Shown in pieces: positions 34,834-43,428 of a DNA stretch of 64,000 bases. Below the pieces are notes generated by a model that saw only the letters and a list, made by a program, of their open reading frames with translations, searched no databases and was not told the DNA's origin. Positions within the stretch are counted from its first letter, which is position 1; each line of letters starts with the position of its first letter. Location of the stretch: NCBI RefSeq assembly GCF_003351045.1, contig NZ_QQZY01000005.1:161629-225628 (forward strand), in the 5' to 3' direction. The translations under genes were made by a program, and so were the position numbers. Source of the stretch: Gaiella occulta. Its GTDB lineage: Bacteria > Actinomycetota > Thermoleophilia > Gaiellales > Gaiellaceae.

Positions 34834-36158
34834 AGGGGAACGACCTCGCGGGCGTGGTGGTGGGTGTGCATCGCCACGGGCGCCAGCACGTGGTCGAGCG
34901 AGGACGAGCCGTGCAGCGGGCAGCCGCCCTCGTCGATGTGCGCCTGGAACTCGTCGCGGAACTTGTCGACGTAGCTTGCGACGGCGATCGCGTCCGAGTC
35001 GCCGAGCGGGCACAGGCACTTGCCGTTGATGCGCTCCGCCACGCTCAGGAGCAGGTCCATGTCGGCCTGCGAGCCGCGCCCGTCTTCGATCTTCTGGAGG
35101 ATGCTCGTCAGCCACCTCGTGCCGACGCGGCACGGGGTGCACTTGCCGCACGACTCGTGCTCGTAGAACTGGGACACGCGTACGGCGAGCTGCACCATGC
35201 AGCAGCGGTCGTCGATCGCGATCACGGCGGCGGAGCCGATCGCCGTGCCCGCGCCGGTCAACGAGTCGAAGTCGAGCGTGACGCGCTCCACCTCGGCGGC
35301 GGTGAGGATCGGCGTCGACGATCCGCCCGGGATCACGGCCTTGAGCGTGCGGCCGCCGGCGATGCCGCCGCCGACGCCGTAGATGAGATCCCTGAGCGGG
35401 AAGCCGTGGGGAAGCTCGTAGTTGCCGCCGTTGACGACGTTGCCGGAGAGCGAGAAGACGCGCGTGCCGGTGGAGTTCTCGACGCCGAGCTTCGCGTACT
35501 CGGCGCCGCCGAGCTCGATCACCGCGGTCGCCGTCGTGATCGACTCGACGTTGTTGACGGCGGTGGGCGAGGCGTAGAGGCCCGCGATGGCCGGGAACGG
35601 CGGCTTCGTGCGCGGCTGCCCGCGGCGGCCTTCGAGCGACTCGAGCAGCGCGGTCTCCTCGCCACAGATGTACGCGCCTGCGCCGCGGTGCACGACGACC
35701 GTGACGTCGCCGAGCAGGTCGCGCGCCTTCATCTGCTCGAGCGCTGCCACCAGCACCTCGAACTCCTGCTCGTACTCGCCGCGGATGTAGACGAACACGT
35801 GCTTCGACTCGATCGCGTGGGCGGCGATGAGGCAGCCTTCGAGGAAGCGGAACGGGACGCGCAGCATGATCTCGCGGTCCTTGAACGTGCCCGGCTCCGA
35901 CTCGTCGGCGTTGACGACGAGGTAGTGCGGCTTGGCGATGCGGTCGGGCTTGGGGACGAAGCTCCACTTGCGGCCGGTCGGGAAGAAGGCGCCGCCGCGG
36001 CCGCGCAGGTTCGACGCGTCGAGCTCGGCGATGACCTCGTCCGGCGTCATCGCGCGCGCCTTGGCGAGCGCGGCGAAGCCGCCGACGGCCTCGTAGTCGG
36101 CGATCTGCGTGAGGGCCCCGCCGCCGCTGCCGGCGAAGACGATCTCCGGCGTGCTCAC
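34830..36158 (-). CDS. nuoF: NADH-quinone oxidoreductase subunit F
   Basis: NADH- and FMN-binding subunit; 442 residues. NADH-binding GRGGAFFPTGRKW, FMN-site GAGAYICGEETALLESLEG and the N3 cluster motif ESCGKCTPCRVGT with a distal Cys (KCLCPLGD) are all present. The GTG start 36158 overlaps the nuoE stop by 4 nt and gives the usual N-terminus. Confidence 0.96.
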   Translation of the reverse strand: MSTPEIVFAGSGGGALTQIADYEAVGGFAALAKARAMTPDEVIAELDASNLRGRGGAFFPTGRKWSFVPKPDRIAKPHYLVVNADESEPGTFKDREIMLRVPFRFLEGCLIAAHAIESKHVFVYIRGEYEQEFEVLVAALEQMKARDLLGDVTVVVHRGAGAYICGEETALLESLEGRRGQPRTKPPFPAIAGLYASPTAVNNVESITTATAVIELGGAEYAKLGVENSTGTRVFSLSGNVVNGGNYELPHGFPLRDLIYGVGGGIAGGRTLKAVIPGGSSTPILTAAEVERVTLDFDSLTGAGTAIGSAAVIAIDDRCCMVQLAVRVSQFYEHESCGKCTPCRVGTRWLTSILQKIEDGRGSQADMDLLLSVAERINGKCLCPLGDSDAIAVASYVDKFRDEFQAHIDEGGCPLHGSSSLDHVLAPVAMHTHHHAREVVPL

Positions 36159-36628
36159 GCGCTCTCCCCGCGCAGCTCTGCCACGATGCCGGGCACGTCG
36201 GCCGCCTGCACGTGCAGCCTGTGCCGGTTGTTGACGGCGACGACCGTGGCCCAGCCGCAGCCGCCGAGGCACTCGACCGTCCGCAGCGTCCAGGCGCCGT
36301 CGCCCGACGTCTCGCCGGCCCCGAGGCCGAGCTCGGAGGCGAACGCCTCAACCACCTGCTGCGCGCCGTTGAGCCCGCACGAGATGTTCGTGCATACCTC
36401 GATCACGTGCTCGCCGACGGGCTCGAGGCGGAACATGTCGTAGAACGACGCGATCGAGAGGCAGTAGGCGGGCGTGAGGTCGAGCGCGTCCGCGACCTCG
36501 CGGAAGGCCTGCTCGGGCAGCCAGCCGCCGTGCCGCTCCTGGGCGAGCTGCAGCGCGGGCATCACCGCCGATCGTGGGTCGGGGTACATCGCCTTCAACT
36601 CCTGGATGCGGTCGTACAGCGGGATCAC
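36155..36628 (-). CDS. nuoE: NADH-quinone oxidoreductase subunit E
   Basis: Thioredoxin-fold 2Fe-2S subunit (cluster N1a); 157 residues. Cluster ligands are CTNISC and, 36 or so residues on, CLGGC. The N-terminal helical part (SAVMPALQLAQERHGGWLP) is typical. A gap of 40 nt to nuoD is the widest inside the operon. Confidence 0.95.
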   Translation of the reverse strand: MIPLYDRIQELKAMYPDPRSAVMPALQLAQERHGGWLPEQAFREVADALDLTPAYCLSIASFYDMFRLEPVGEHVIEVCTNISCGLNGAQQVVEAFASELGLGAGETSGDGAWTLRTVECLGGCGWATVVAVNNRHRLHVQAADVPGIVAELRGESA

Positions 36629-36668
36629 GCCGCGCCGCCCGATCCGCGCGATCGTCGGGGAGCGCGTG

Positions 36669-37940
36669 TCACCTGTCGACCTCGCCCATGACGCCGTCGA
36701 GCGACCCGACGATCGCGATCATGTCCGCCACGGCGGCGTCGCGCATGCAGGTCGCGGTCGCCTCGAGCGCCACGAAGCTCGGCGCGCGGAACTTGACGCG
36801 CCACGGCTTCGGCCCCCCGTCGGAGACGACGTAGCAGCCCATCTCCCCCCGGGCCGACTCGACGACGACGTAGACCTCGCCCTCGGGCACGCTGTAGCCC
36901 TCGGTGACGATCTTGAAATGGTGGATCAGCGACTCCATCGAGGTGTGGAGCTCGTGCCGGGGCGGCAGCACGACCTTGCGGTCGTCGGCGATCCACGGCT
37001 CGCCCTCCATCTCCTCGAGGCGGTCGACGCACTGGGCGATGATGCGCACCGACTGGCGCATCTCGTCCATGTGCACCTTGTAGCGGTCGTAGACGTCGCC
37101 GCCCGTGTAGACCGGCACGTCGAAGTCGACCTCGTCGTAGGCGAGGTAGGGCATGTTCTTGCGCAGGTCCCAGTTGACGCCGGAGGCGCGCAGGCACGGC
37201 CCGGACTGGCCGAGCGCGATCGCGTCGTCCGCCGACAGCAGGCCGATGCCCTTCGTGCGCTTGAGCCAGATCGCGTTCGCGTCGAGAATGGCCTCGTACT
37301 CGTCGACCGCCTTCGACATCTGCTTGCAGAAGGTGCGGGCGTTCTCGTAGAAGCCCGGCGGAATGTCCTCCGCGAGGCCGCCCGCCTGGAAGTAGCGGGT
37401 GTGCATGCGCGTGCCGCAGACCATCTCGGAGAGGTCGAGGATCGCGTCGCGCTCGTCGAACGTGTACCAGAACATCGAGATCGCCCCGAGCTCGAGCGCC
37501 GAGGTGCCGAGCCACACGAGGTGGGAGTGGATCCGGTTCAGCTCGGACAGGCACATGCGCATCCAGGTCGCCTTGCGCGGCGTCTCGAGGCCGAGCAGCT
37601 TCTCGATCGCCAGCACGAACACGAGCTCGTTGGTCTGGAACGAGAGGTAGTCGATGCGCTCCGGATACGTGATGCACTTCCACCAGGTCTTCTGCTCCAT
37701 CGTCTTCTCGAAGCCCGTGTGCAGGTAGCCGATGACGGCGGAGAGGCCGGCGACCATCTCGCCGTCGAGGTCGACGACGAGTCGCAGCACGCCGTGCGTC
37801 GACGGGTGGTTGGGTCCGAAGTTGATCGTCAGGATGTCCTCGAGGTCGTGCTTGTCGGGATCGACCTGCAGCACCGTCGGGATCGGGCTCGGGATGCGGG
37901 AGCCCTCGTAGATCTGCGCCGTGCTCTCCATCACCGCCAC
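36669..37940 (-). CDS. nuoD: NADH-quinone oxidoreductase subunit D
   Basis: 49-kDa subunit lining the quinone site; 423 residues. NFGPNHPSTHGVLRL, the GYLHTGFEKTME motif and MSSL-like HTSMESLIHHFK are present, and the sequence ends with IVGSLDGVMGEVDR as in the family. GTG 37940 is favoured over ATG 37931 because GAGGAG stands 7 nt upstream of the GTG. Confidence 0.95.
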   Translation of the reverse strand: MAVMESTAQIYEGSRIPSPIPTVLQVDPDKHDLEDILTINFGPNHPSTHGVLRLVVDLDGEMVAGLSAVIGYLHTGFEKTMEQKTWWKCITYPERIDYLSFQTNELVFVLAIEKLLGLETPRKATWMRMCLSELNRIHSHLVWLGTSALELGAISMFWYTFDERDAILDLSEMVCGTRMHTRYFQAGGLAEDIPPGFYENARTFCKQMSKAVDEYEAILDANAIWLKRTKGIGLLSADDAIALGQSGPCLRASGVNWDLRKNMPYLAYDEVDFDVPVYTGGDVYDRYKVHMDEMRQSVRIIAQCVDRLEEMEGEPWIADDRKVVLPPRHELHTSMESLIHHFKIVTEGYSVPEGEVYVVVESARGEMGCYVVSDGGPKPWRVKFRAPSFVALEATATCMRDAAVADMIAIVGSLDGVMGEVDR

Positions 37941-37944
37941 GGCC

Positions 37945-38490
37945 CTACTCCTCCCCCGAGAAGCGGACGGGCTCGCCGCCGATCGGATAGTCCTTGCGCA
38001 GCGGGTGGCCCTCCCAGTCGTCTTCCATGAGGATGCGGCGCAGGTTCGGGTGGCCGCGGAAGACGATCCCGAACATGTCCCAGGCCTCGCGCTCGAACCA
38101 GTCCGCGGTCGGCCACACGCCGACGACGCTGTCGATCTCCTCGCGGTCGTCGAGCCACGCCTGCACGCGGATGCGCACGGGGTCGTCGGCGAGCCGGAGC
38201 AGGTGGTAGTTGACCGCGAATCGCTTCGGCTTCGGGTCGGGCACGCGCGCCATGCCCTGCGAGCCGGGCCGGTGCATGTCGCGGCCCGGGCGCGTGCCGT
38301 AGTAGCCGGCGACGCCCTTCTCCGCCCAGCCGAGGTAGTCGGTCGGCGACAGGTCGGAGAGGAAGTTGAAGCCCTCCACGTCGCGGAGATGCGTGCACGC
38401 CTCGACGATGCGCGCGGGGTCGACGACGAGGGTGAGCTCGCCGTGCGCCTCCACCGTCTCGACGAGCCCGGGCGTCGCCTCGTACGCCAT
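37945..38490 (-). CDS. nuoC: NADH-quinone oxidoreductase subunit C
   Basis: 30-kDa subunit; 181 residues. The signature ERE(A)WDMFGI.FRGHPNLRRILMEDDWEGHPLRKDYP is seen as WDMFGIVFRGHPNLRRI followed by EGHPLRKDYP. The start shares one base with the nuoB stop (TAATG). Confidence 0.95.
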   Translation of the reverse strand: MAYEATPGLVETVEAHGELTLVVDPARIVEACTHLRDVEGFNFLSDLSPTDYLGWAEKGVAGYYGTRPGRDMHRPGSQGMARVPDPKPKRFAVNYHLLRLADDPVRIRVQAWLDDREEIDSVVGVWPTADWFEREAWDMFGIVFRGHPNLRRILMEDDWEGHPLRKDYPIGGEPVRFSGEE

Positions 38491-39092
38491 TACTGCGCCA
38501 CGCCCCGGATCTGGTACGCCGGCGGCAATCCCGCCTTGATCTTCTCGTGCAGGCGGATGATGCCCTCCATCAGCGCCTCCGGCCGCGGCGGGCAGCCCGG
38601 CACGTGGACGTCGACGGGGACGATCTTGTCGACGCCCTGCAGCACCGTGTAGTTGTTGAACATGCCGCCCGAGCTCGCGCAGGCGCCCATCGCGATCACC
38701 CACTTCGGCTCGAGCATCTGGTCGTAGACCTGCCGCAGCGGGGCCGCCATCTTGTGGGTGACCCGACCCGACACGATGAGCAGGTCGGCCTGGCGCGGCG
38801 ACGAGCTGAAGCGCTCCATGCCGAAGCGCGAGATGTCGTAGCGCGACGACACGATCGACATCATCTCGATCGCGCAGCAGGCGAGGCCGAACGTGTCCGG
38901 CCACATCGAGTTCGCCTGCGCCCAGGCGACCGCCTTCTCGACGGTGGTGATGCCGAGCGCGTCCTCGATCTTCTCGATCTCCTCCTCGAACACGCCCGGG
39001 CCCTTGTTCGGCATGAGGACGCGCTCGGAGCTGAGCCCGGCGCGCGCCAGCGGCCGGTCGCTGATGAGGGGGAGCCTGCGGCTCAGTGCCAT
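38490..39092 (-). CDS. nuoB: NADH-quinone oxidoreductase subunit B
   Basis: Subunit carrying terminal cluster N2; 200 residues. Ligand motifs are [10 protein letters not shown] (adjacent cysteines), [11 protein letters not shown] and [11 protein letters not shown]. The start lies 10 nt inside the end of nuoA. Confidence 0.96.
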   Translation of the reverse strand: MALSRRLPLISDRPLARAGLSSERVLMPNKGPGVFEEEIEKIEDALGITTVEKAVAWAQANSMWPDTFGLACCAIEMMSIVSSRYDISRFGMERFSSSPRQADLLIVSGRVTHKMAAPLRQVYDQMLEPKWVIAMGACASSGGMFNNYTVLQGVDKIVPVDVHVPGCPPRPEALMEGIIRLHEKIKAGLPPAYQIRGVAQ

Positions 39093-39448
39093 TCCAGGGC
39101 CCCCTTGCGCCAGATGTACACGTAGGCGACGAAGAGGATGGCGATGAAGACGAGGAACTCGATCAAGCCGAACCAGCCGAGGGCGTCGAGCTGGATCGCG
39201 AGCGGGTACAGGAACACGATCTCGATGTCGAAGAGGATGAACAGCATCGCCGTGAGGTAGAAGCTCACGGTGAAGCGGCGATCCTGCCGCGGCGGCCCCT
39301 CGGACACGCCCGACTCGAACGGGATCATGCGTTGTTTCGTCCGCGACGTGGGGCGGGTGGCGAACACGAAGGAGAATGCGATCATCGAGGCGGGGATGCC
39401 CGCCGCGAGCAGCGCGTAGATCAGAAACGGGAGCCAGTCGGAGAGCAT
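39083..39448 (-). CDS. nuoA: NADH-quinone oxidoreductase subunit A
   Basis: 121-residue membrane subunit with three TM helices; the first gene of the complete nuoA-N operon. [23 protein letters not shown] and [11 protein letters not shown] (with the conserved acidic pair) are diagnostic. ATG 39448 has a good GAGAGGAA ribosome-binding site, so this operon starts with a leader, unlike the divergent erpA. Confidence 0.95.
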   Translation of the reverse strand: MLSDWLPFLIYALLAAGIPASMIAFSFVFATRPTSRTKQRMIPFESGVSEGPPRQDRRFTVSFYLTAMLFILFDIEIVFLYPLAIQLDALGWFGLIEFLVFIAILFVAYVYIWRKGALEWH

Positions 39449-39527
39449 GCGGTTCCTCTCCCTCGCGGTGGGAGTCTGACCGCGAAACCTAGCACCTCCC
39501 TCGCTGCTGCACGAGATCATGTGCGAA

Positions 39528-39559
39528 CCCGCTGTATCAGCGGGAATCAGTTGTTACAA
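39528..39559. promoter_or_regulatory. two adjacent palindromes in the nuoA/erpA divergent region
   Basis: CCCGCTG-TAT-CAGCGGG (39528-39544) is a perfect 7-bp inverted repeat, followed 6 nt later by TTGT-T-ACAA (39551-39559). Both lie between the complex I operon and erpA, about 50-110 nt from either start. They are candidate operator sites for a shared regulator; which protein binds cannot be told. Confidence 0.4.
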
Positions 39560-39594
39560 ACTGTCGCCCTTGCGGCGGCCGCCACCGGTTCGGC

Positions 39595-39600
39595 TACCAT
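39595..39600 (+). promoter_or_regulatory. candidate -10 box TACCAT
   Basis: TACCAT ends 7 nt before the erpA ATG; leaderless pattern. Confidence 0.5.
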
Positions 39601-39607
39601 CCTTGGC

Positions 39608-40024
39608 ATGGAGATCGCCGAACGCCCCACGGACGTCCTGCTCACCCTCACGCCCACTGCGGCCGCCAAGGTGCGGGAGTTGATGGCCGAGGAGCCGGAC
39701 GCCGACGCGACGGTGCTGCGCGTCGCGATCCAGGGAGGCGGCTGCTCCGGCTTCCAGTACGGTCTCGGCTTCGACACGGCGCCGGGCGAGGGCGACGTCG
39801 AGCTCGAGTTCGAGGGCGTGCGCGTGGTCGTCGACCCGTTCAGCGCGCCCTACCTCCAGGGGGCGACGATCGACTTCCTCACCGGCCTGCAGGAGTCCGG
39901 GTTCAAGATCGACAACCCGAACGCCGCCTCGTCGTGCGGCTGCGGCCACTCGTTCCAGGTCGCCGAGGGCGAAGAGGCGCCCGAGGCGAGCGCCGGCGGC
40001 TGCGGCTCCGGCTGCTCGCACTGA
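39608..40024 (+). CDS. erpA: iron-sulfur cluster insertion protein (HesB/IscA/ErpA family)
   Basis: A-type Fe-S carrier, 138 residues. Core ligands are present: Cys in GGGCSGFQYG and Cys-Gly-Cys in SSCGCGHSF. A Cys/Gly tail (GGCGSGCSH) extends the usual length by about 20 residues. It could deliver clusters to complex I, transcribed divergently next door; that link is inferred from position only. A hairpin follows the stop. Confidence 0.92.
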   Translation: MEIAERPTDVLLTLTPTAAAKVRELMAEEPDADATVLRVAIQGGGCSGFQYGLGFDTAPGEGDVELEFEGVRVVVDPFSAPYLQGATIDFLTGLQESGFKIDNPNAASSCGCGHSFQVAEGEEAPEASAGGCGSGCSH

Positions 40025-40040
40025 GTCCTCGTGCGCAGGA

Positions 40041-40070
40041 ATCGGGATTCCGCGCTCGCGGAACCCTGAT
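40041..40070 (+). terminator. imperfect hairpin after erpA
   Basis: TTCCGC/GCGGAA core (40048-40063, GCTC loop) extends outward through GG/CC and ATC/GAT pairs with single mismatches. It lies 17 nt after the erpA stop; the converging dioxygenase gene ends at 40145. Confidence 0.5.
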
Positions 40071-40144
40071 CGCTCCCTCCTTCGCCGGGCACACCCCTGC
40101 GGCCGGGAGCCCGCGGGTCCCAGGGAGCCTCCCTCCGCTGTGGC

Positions 40145-41011
40145 TCAGGGCCGGCGACCCGCGCTCGCCGGCGCGCACCACGCGTCGAGCCATCCCGTGC
40201 GATAGCCGTCCTCGCGCCACATGACGGGGAAGAACGCCTCGTCGAGCTCCCGCTCGCCCGGGCGGCGGTACTTCGAGTAGATGGGATGAGGCTTCGCCCC
40301 GTCGGCCCAGCGCGTCTCCGTCGAGACCATGTGGCTGACGAGCGCGCGACGCTCCTTGTCGGCACGCTCGTTCGGAGGCGAGCCGTGGAACGTCCAGCCG
40401 TCGTGGAAGGCGGCCCCTCCTGCGGGAACCTCGATCGGTACGAGGTCGAGCTCCTCGCCCGGCGGCATCACCTCGTGCACGTACCCGAGCCAGTCCTCGG
40501 GCGCGTGGAAGGAGCCGCCGGCGGGGAAGCGCGGCCAGTGGCTGGATCCGCGCACGTAGTAGATCGTGCCCGCGTCCGCGCTCGTGTCGTCGAGGGCCAT
40601 CCAGCACGTCGTCATGTTCGGCGGCTCGAGCCAGCCGACGTAGGCGGCGTCCTGGTGGCACAGGAGCGCCTTCCCGGACGGCGGCTTCCAGATCGCGTTG
40701 TCCTGCACGAGGCGCAGGCCGGGCACACCGGCGAGGCGGGCCCCGAACTCGGCGTTGCGGCGGGCGAGCACCGTGGCGGCGAGCGTCCGGTCGGCCTTCC
40801 AGACGTTGCAGAGCTGCCGGGTCTTGTCGGGCGGGGTGACGCCCGGCTGGTAGTTGACCTCGTCGGGCTGCAGGCCCGTCTCCCACTCGTGCGCGAACGC
40901 CGAAGCGTAGCGGCCGCGCAGCCCTTCGAGCTCGTCCGCCTCGAGAAAACGCTCGACGACGACGAACCCGTCGCGCCGGTAGTCCTCGATCTGCTGCTGT
41001 GTCGGCTGCAC
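40145..41011 (-). CDS. phytanoyl-CoA dioxygenase (PhyH) family protein
   Basis: Fe(II)/2-oxoglutarate-dependent dioxygenase; 288 residues. The metal triad appears as LLCHQDAAYVGW (HxD) and the distal His in FHDGWTFHGSPPN; a Lys/Arg-rich segment after it would hold 2-oxoglutarate. N-terminal YRRDGFVVVERFL is family-typical. GTG 41011 is preceded by GGAGG. It diverges from a GntR regulator with only 53 nt between starts, so that regulator probably controls it. Substrate unknown. Confidence 0.87.
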   Translation of the reverse strand: MQPTQQQIEDYRRDGFVVVERFLEADELEGLRGRYASAFAHEWETGLQPDEVNYQPGVTPPDKTRQLCNVWKADRTLAATVLARRNAEFGARLAGVPGLRLVQDNAIWKPPSGKALLCHQDAAYVGWLEPPNMTTCWMALDDTSADAGTIYYVRGSSHWPRFPAGGSFHAPEDWLGYVHEVMPPGEELDLVPIEVPAGGAAFHDGWTFHGSPPNERADKERRALVSHMVSTETRWADGAKPHPIYSKYRRPGERELDEAFFPVMWREDGYRTGWLDAWCAPASAGRRP

Positions 41012-41049
41012 CGTTCCCTCCTTGCCGCGGGCCTGTCTGCACAAACAAC

Positions 41050-41055
41050 TATCAT
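41050..41055 (+). promoter_or_regulatory. candidate -10 box TATCAT upstream of the GntR gene
   Basis: TATCAT lies 9 nt before the preferred TTG start of the GntR gene, in a markedly A/T-rich 30-bp stretch between the two divergent genes. Confidence 0.4.
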
Positions 41056-41064
41056 TTAGAGGAT

Positions 41065-41826
41065 TTGTTGGGCAAGGCCCGAGAGCTCGCGCTTGCGCCG
41101 CTGCGGTCGGAGGGGGCCGTCGAGCAGGTCGTGCGCCGGCTCGGCGAGGCGATCGGTACGGGCGTGCTCGCCCCCGGCGAGCGGCTCCCTGCCGAGCAGC
41201 AGCTCGCCGCCCGGCTCGGCGTCGCGCCGATGACGCTGCGGCAGGCGCTCGCGATCCTGCGCGACGCCGGCTTCGTCGAGACGCGGCGCGGCCGCGCGGG
41301 CGGCTCGTTCGTGCGGCCGGACGCTCCTGGCGCGCTGCCGGAGCCGTCGGCGACGCCGCCGACCGCCGCGCGCCTGCGCGAGTTGACGGACTTCCGCCGC
41401 GCGATCTCGGGCGAGGCCTCCGCGCTCGCTGCCGCGCGGGCCTCGGGCGCGACGGTGCACGATCTGCGCGCCGCCGACGCGGCCGTGGCGGCGAGCGCCG
41501 GCGACGCAGCCGCGTTCCGCCTCGCGGACGCGCGCTTCCACGTCGCCGTCGCGGAGGCGTCCCGCTCGGAGCGACTGATCGCGGCGGAGACGCAGGTGCA
41601 GGCCGAGCTCGGCGAGATCCTGCGCTTCGCGCCCGGGCCGGCCGCGGCCCGCAGGATCTCGCAGGCCGGTCACGCCGCCATCGTCGCGGCGATCGCGGCG
41701 GGGGACGAGCAGGCCGCCCGCGTCGAAGCGGTGCGGCATGCCGAGGCGACCCACGACTGGATCGTCGGACTCCGCCTCGGCCTCGGACGCGCGCAGGTGG
41801 CCGGTCGACCAGCCGCCTGTGAGTAG
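41065..41826 (+). CDS. GntR-family (FadR/FCD) transcriptional regulator
   Basis: 253 residues. The N-terminal winged helix reads ERLPAEQQLAARLGVAPMTLRQAL then RRGRAGGSFV. The C-terminal all-helical FCD domain has the metal-ligand pattern RRAISGEASALAA, DARFHVAVAEAS and GHAAIVAAI. Start uncertain: TTG 41065 fits the A/T-rich promoter and a leaderless start; other in-frame codons lie both upstream and downstream. Likely represses the divergent dioxygenase gene; it is followed 11 nt later by the reductase. Confidence 0.85.
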   Translation: MLGKARELALAPLRSEGAVEQVVRRLGEAIGTGVLAPGERLPAEQQLAARLGVAPMTLRQALAILRDAGFVETRRGRAGGSFVRPDAPGALPEPSATPPTAARLRELTDFRRAISGEASALAAARASGATVHDLRAADAAVAASAGDAAAFRLADARFHVAVAEASRSERLIAAETQVQAELGEILRFAPGPAAARRISQAGHAAIVAAIAAGDEQAARVEAVRHAEATHDWIVGLRLGLGRAQVAGRPAACE

Positions 41827-41829
41827 GAT
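41824..41829 (+). promoter_or_regulatory. candidate -10 box TAGGAT
   Basis: TAGGAT overlaps the end of the GntR gene and ends 8 nt before the reductase ATG; leaderless pattern. Confidence 0.45.
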
Positions 41830-41837
41830 CGACGCCG

Positions 41838-43232
41838 ATGAGCCCCGAGCGCCCCCTCCGCGTCGCGGTCGTCGGGTCCGGCCCGGCGGGGTTCTACGCT
41901 GCAGGCCAGCTCCTCGCGGCCGACCCGCCCGTCGAGGTCGACATGTTCGACCGGCTGCCGACGCCGTGGGGGCTCGTGCGGCTCGGCGTCGCGCCCGACC
42001 ACCCGAACATCAAGGCCGTCTCGCGCGTGTTCGAGCGCATCGCGCAGCGCCCAGGGTTCCGCTTCTTCGGCAACGTCGAGATCGGCCGCGATCTCGACCA
42101 CGACGATCTCGCCTCCGCCTACGACGCGGTCCTCTACGCCGTCGGCGCCCAGGCCGACCGGCGCATGGGCATTCCCGGCGAGGACCTGCCCGGCTCGTGG
42201 CCCGCTACCGCGTTCGTCGCCTGGTACAACGGCCACCCCGACTACCACGGCATCCCGTTCGACCTCTCCGCGCGCCGTGCGGTGGTGGTCGGCAACGGCA
42301 ACGTGGCGGTCGACGTCGCCCGCATGCTCGCGCTCACGCCCGAGGAGCTCGCCTCCACGGACACCGCCGACGACGCGATCGCGGCGATCGTCGAGGGCGG
42401 CATCGAGGAGATCGTCGTGCTCGGCCGCCGCGGTCCCGCACAGGCCGCGTTCACGACGCCCGAGTTGATCGAGCTGACCGAGCTGGCCGGCGCCGACCTG
42501 ATCGTCGACCCCGCCGACCTCGAGCTCGACCCGGCGAGCGCCGCCGCGCTCGAGGACGACACAGCGATCGCCCGGCGCAACGTCGAGGTGCTCCGAGAGG
42601 CGGCCGCCCGCCCGCCGCAGGGCAGGCCGAAGGCGGTGCGGCTGCGCTTCTGCGTGTCGCCCGTGGCGATCCTCGGCGACGGTCGTGTCGAGGCGGTGGA
42701 GGTCGTCCACAACGAGCTCGTGAGCGACGACCGCGGGCGTATCACGGCGGTTCCGGGCGGGACGCGCGAGGTGATCGAGTGCGGCCTCGTGCTGCGCAGC
42801 GTCGGCTACCGCGGCGTTCCGCTCCCCGGCGTGCCGTTCGACGAGCGCACGTGCACGATCCCGAACCGCGGCGGACGCGTGGTCGGCGCCGACGGGGCGG
42901 TGCTGCCGGGGCTCTACTGCGCCGGCTGGATCAAGCGCGGCCCGAGCGGCGTCATCGGCACGAACAAGAAGGACGCCGCCGAGACCGTGGAGCTCCTGCT
43001 CGAGGACGCCCGTGCGGGAACGCTTCCGCGCGCGAGCGGCGGCGACGTGGCAGAGCTGCTCGCCGCCCGCGGCGTCGCGGCGGTCTCGCACGCCGGCTGG
43101 CAGGCGATCGACGCGCGCGAGCGGGCCCTCGGCGAGGAGCAGGGACGGCCGCGCGTGAAGCTGTGCAGGTGGGACGAGCTGCTCGGCGCCGCTCGCGCCG
43201 TGGAATCAGGTGGGAGGGCGCTCCTTCCGTAG
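41838..43232 (+). CDS. fprA: NADPH-ferredoxin reductase (FprA / adrenodoxin reductase type)
   Basis: FAD flavoprotein of 464 residues passing electrons between NADPH and ferredoxin. FAD motif GSGPAGFYAAGQLL near residue 10, then LPTPWGLVRLGVAPDHPNIK, NADPH-binding VVGNGNVAVDVARML and the late CAGWIKRGPSGVIGTNK are all diagnostic for the adrenodoxin reductase group. C-terminal W-containing tail AGWQAIDARE is typical. Confidence 0.93.
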   Translation: MSPERPLRVAVVGSGPAGFYAAGQLLAADPPVEVDMFDRLPTPWGLVRLGVAPDHPNIKAVSRVFERIAQRPGFRFFGNVEIGRDLDHDDLASAYDAVLYAVGAQADRRMGIPGEDLPGSWPATAFVAWYNGHPDYHGIPFDLSARRAVVVGNGNVAVDVARMLALTPEELASTDTADDAIAAIVEGGIEEIVVLGRRGPAQAAFTTPELIELTELAGADLIVDPADLELDPASAAALEDDTAIARRNVEVLREAAARPPQGRPKAVRLRFCVSPVAILGDGRVEAVEVVHNELVSDDRGRITAVPGGTREVIECGLVLRSVGYRGVPLPGVPFDERTCTIPNRGGRVVGADGAVLPGLYCAGWIKRGPSGVIGTNKKDAAETVELLLEDARAGTLPRASGGDVAELLAARGVAAVSHAGWQAIDARERALGEEQGRPRVKLCRWDELLGAARAVESGGRALLP

Positions 43233-43285
43233 GCGCTACACGGCGTGCGGACCAGTGGCGACCATCACGGCCGCGCCGCTGAGAT

Positions 43286-43303
43286 GCCCCGAGCATTCGG
43301 GGC
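43286..43303 (+). terminator. hairpin after the FprA gene
   Basis: Seven-base stem GCCCCGA/TCGGGGC with a GCAT loop, 54 nt after the reductase stop. The rest of the 196-nt spacer before fumC holds nothing else that I recognise. Confidence 0.5.
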
Positions 43304-43415
43304 GCCGTCGCACGAGACCCCCGCCCCGCCCGCGCCAGCGACCGCGAGCTCGCGCTTCGCATCGGGATCCGCTACTGGGGCGTCGGTTCGCCCCGGCCGG
43401 TGGCGAGCCGAGCGC

Positions 43416-43421
43416 TAGACT
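43416..43421 (+). promoter_or_regulatory. candidate -10 box TAGACT
   Basis: TAGACT ends 7 nt before the fumC ATG; leaderless pattern. Confidence 0.45.
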
Positions 43422-43428
43422 CGTTCTC

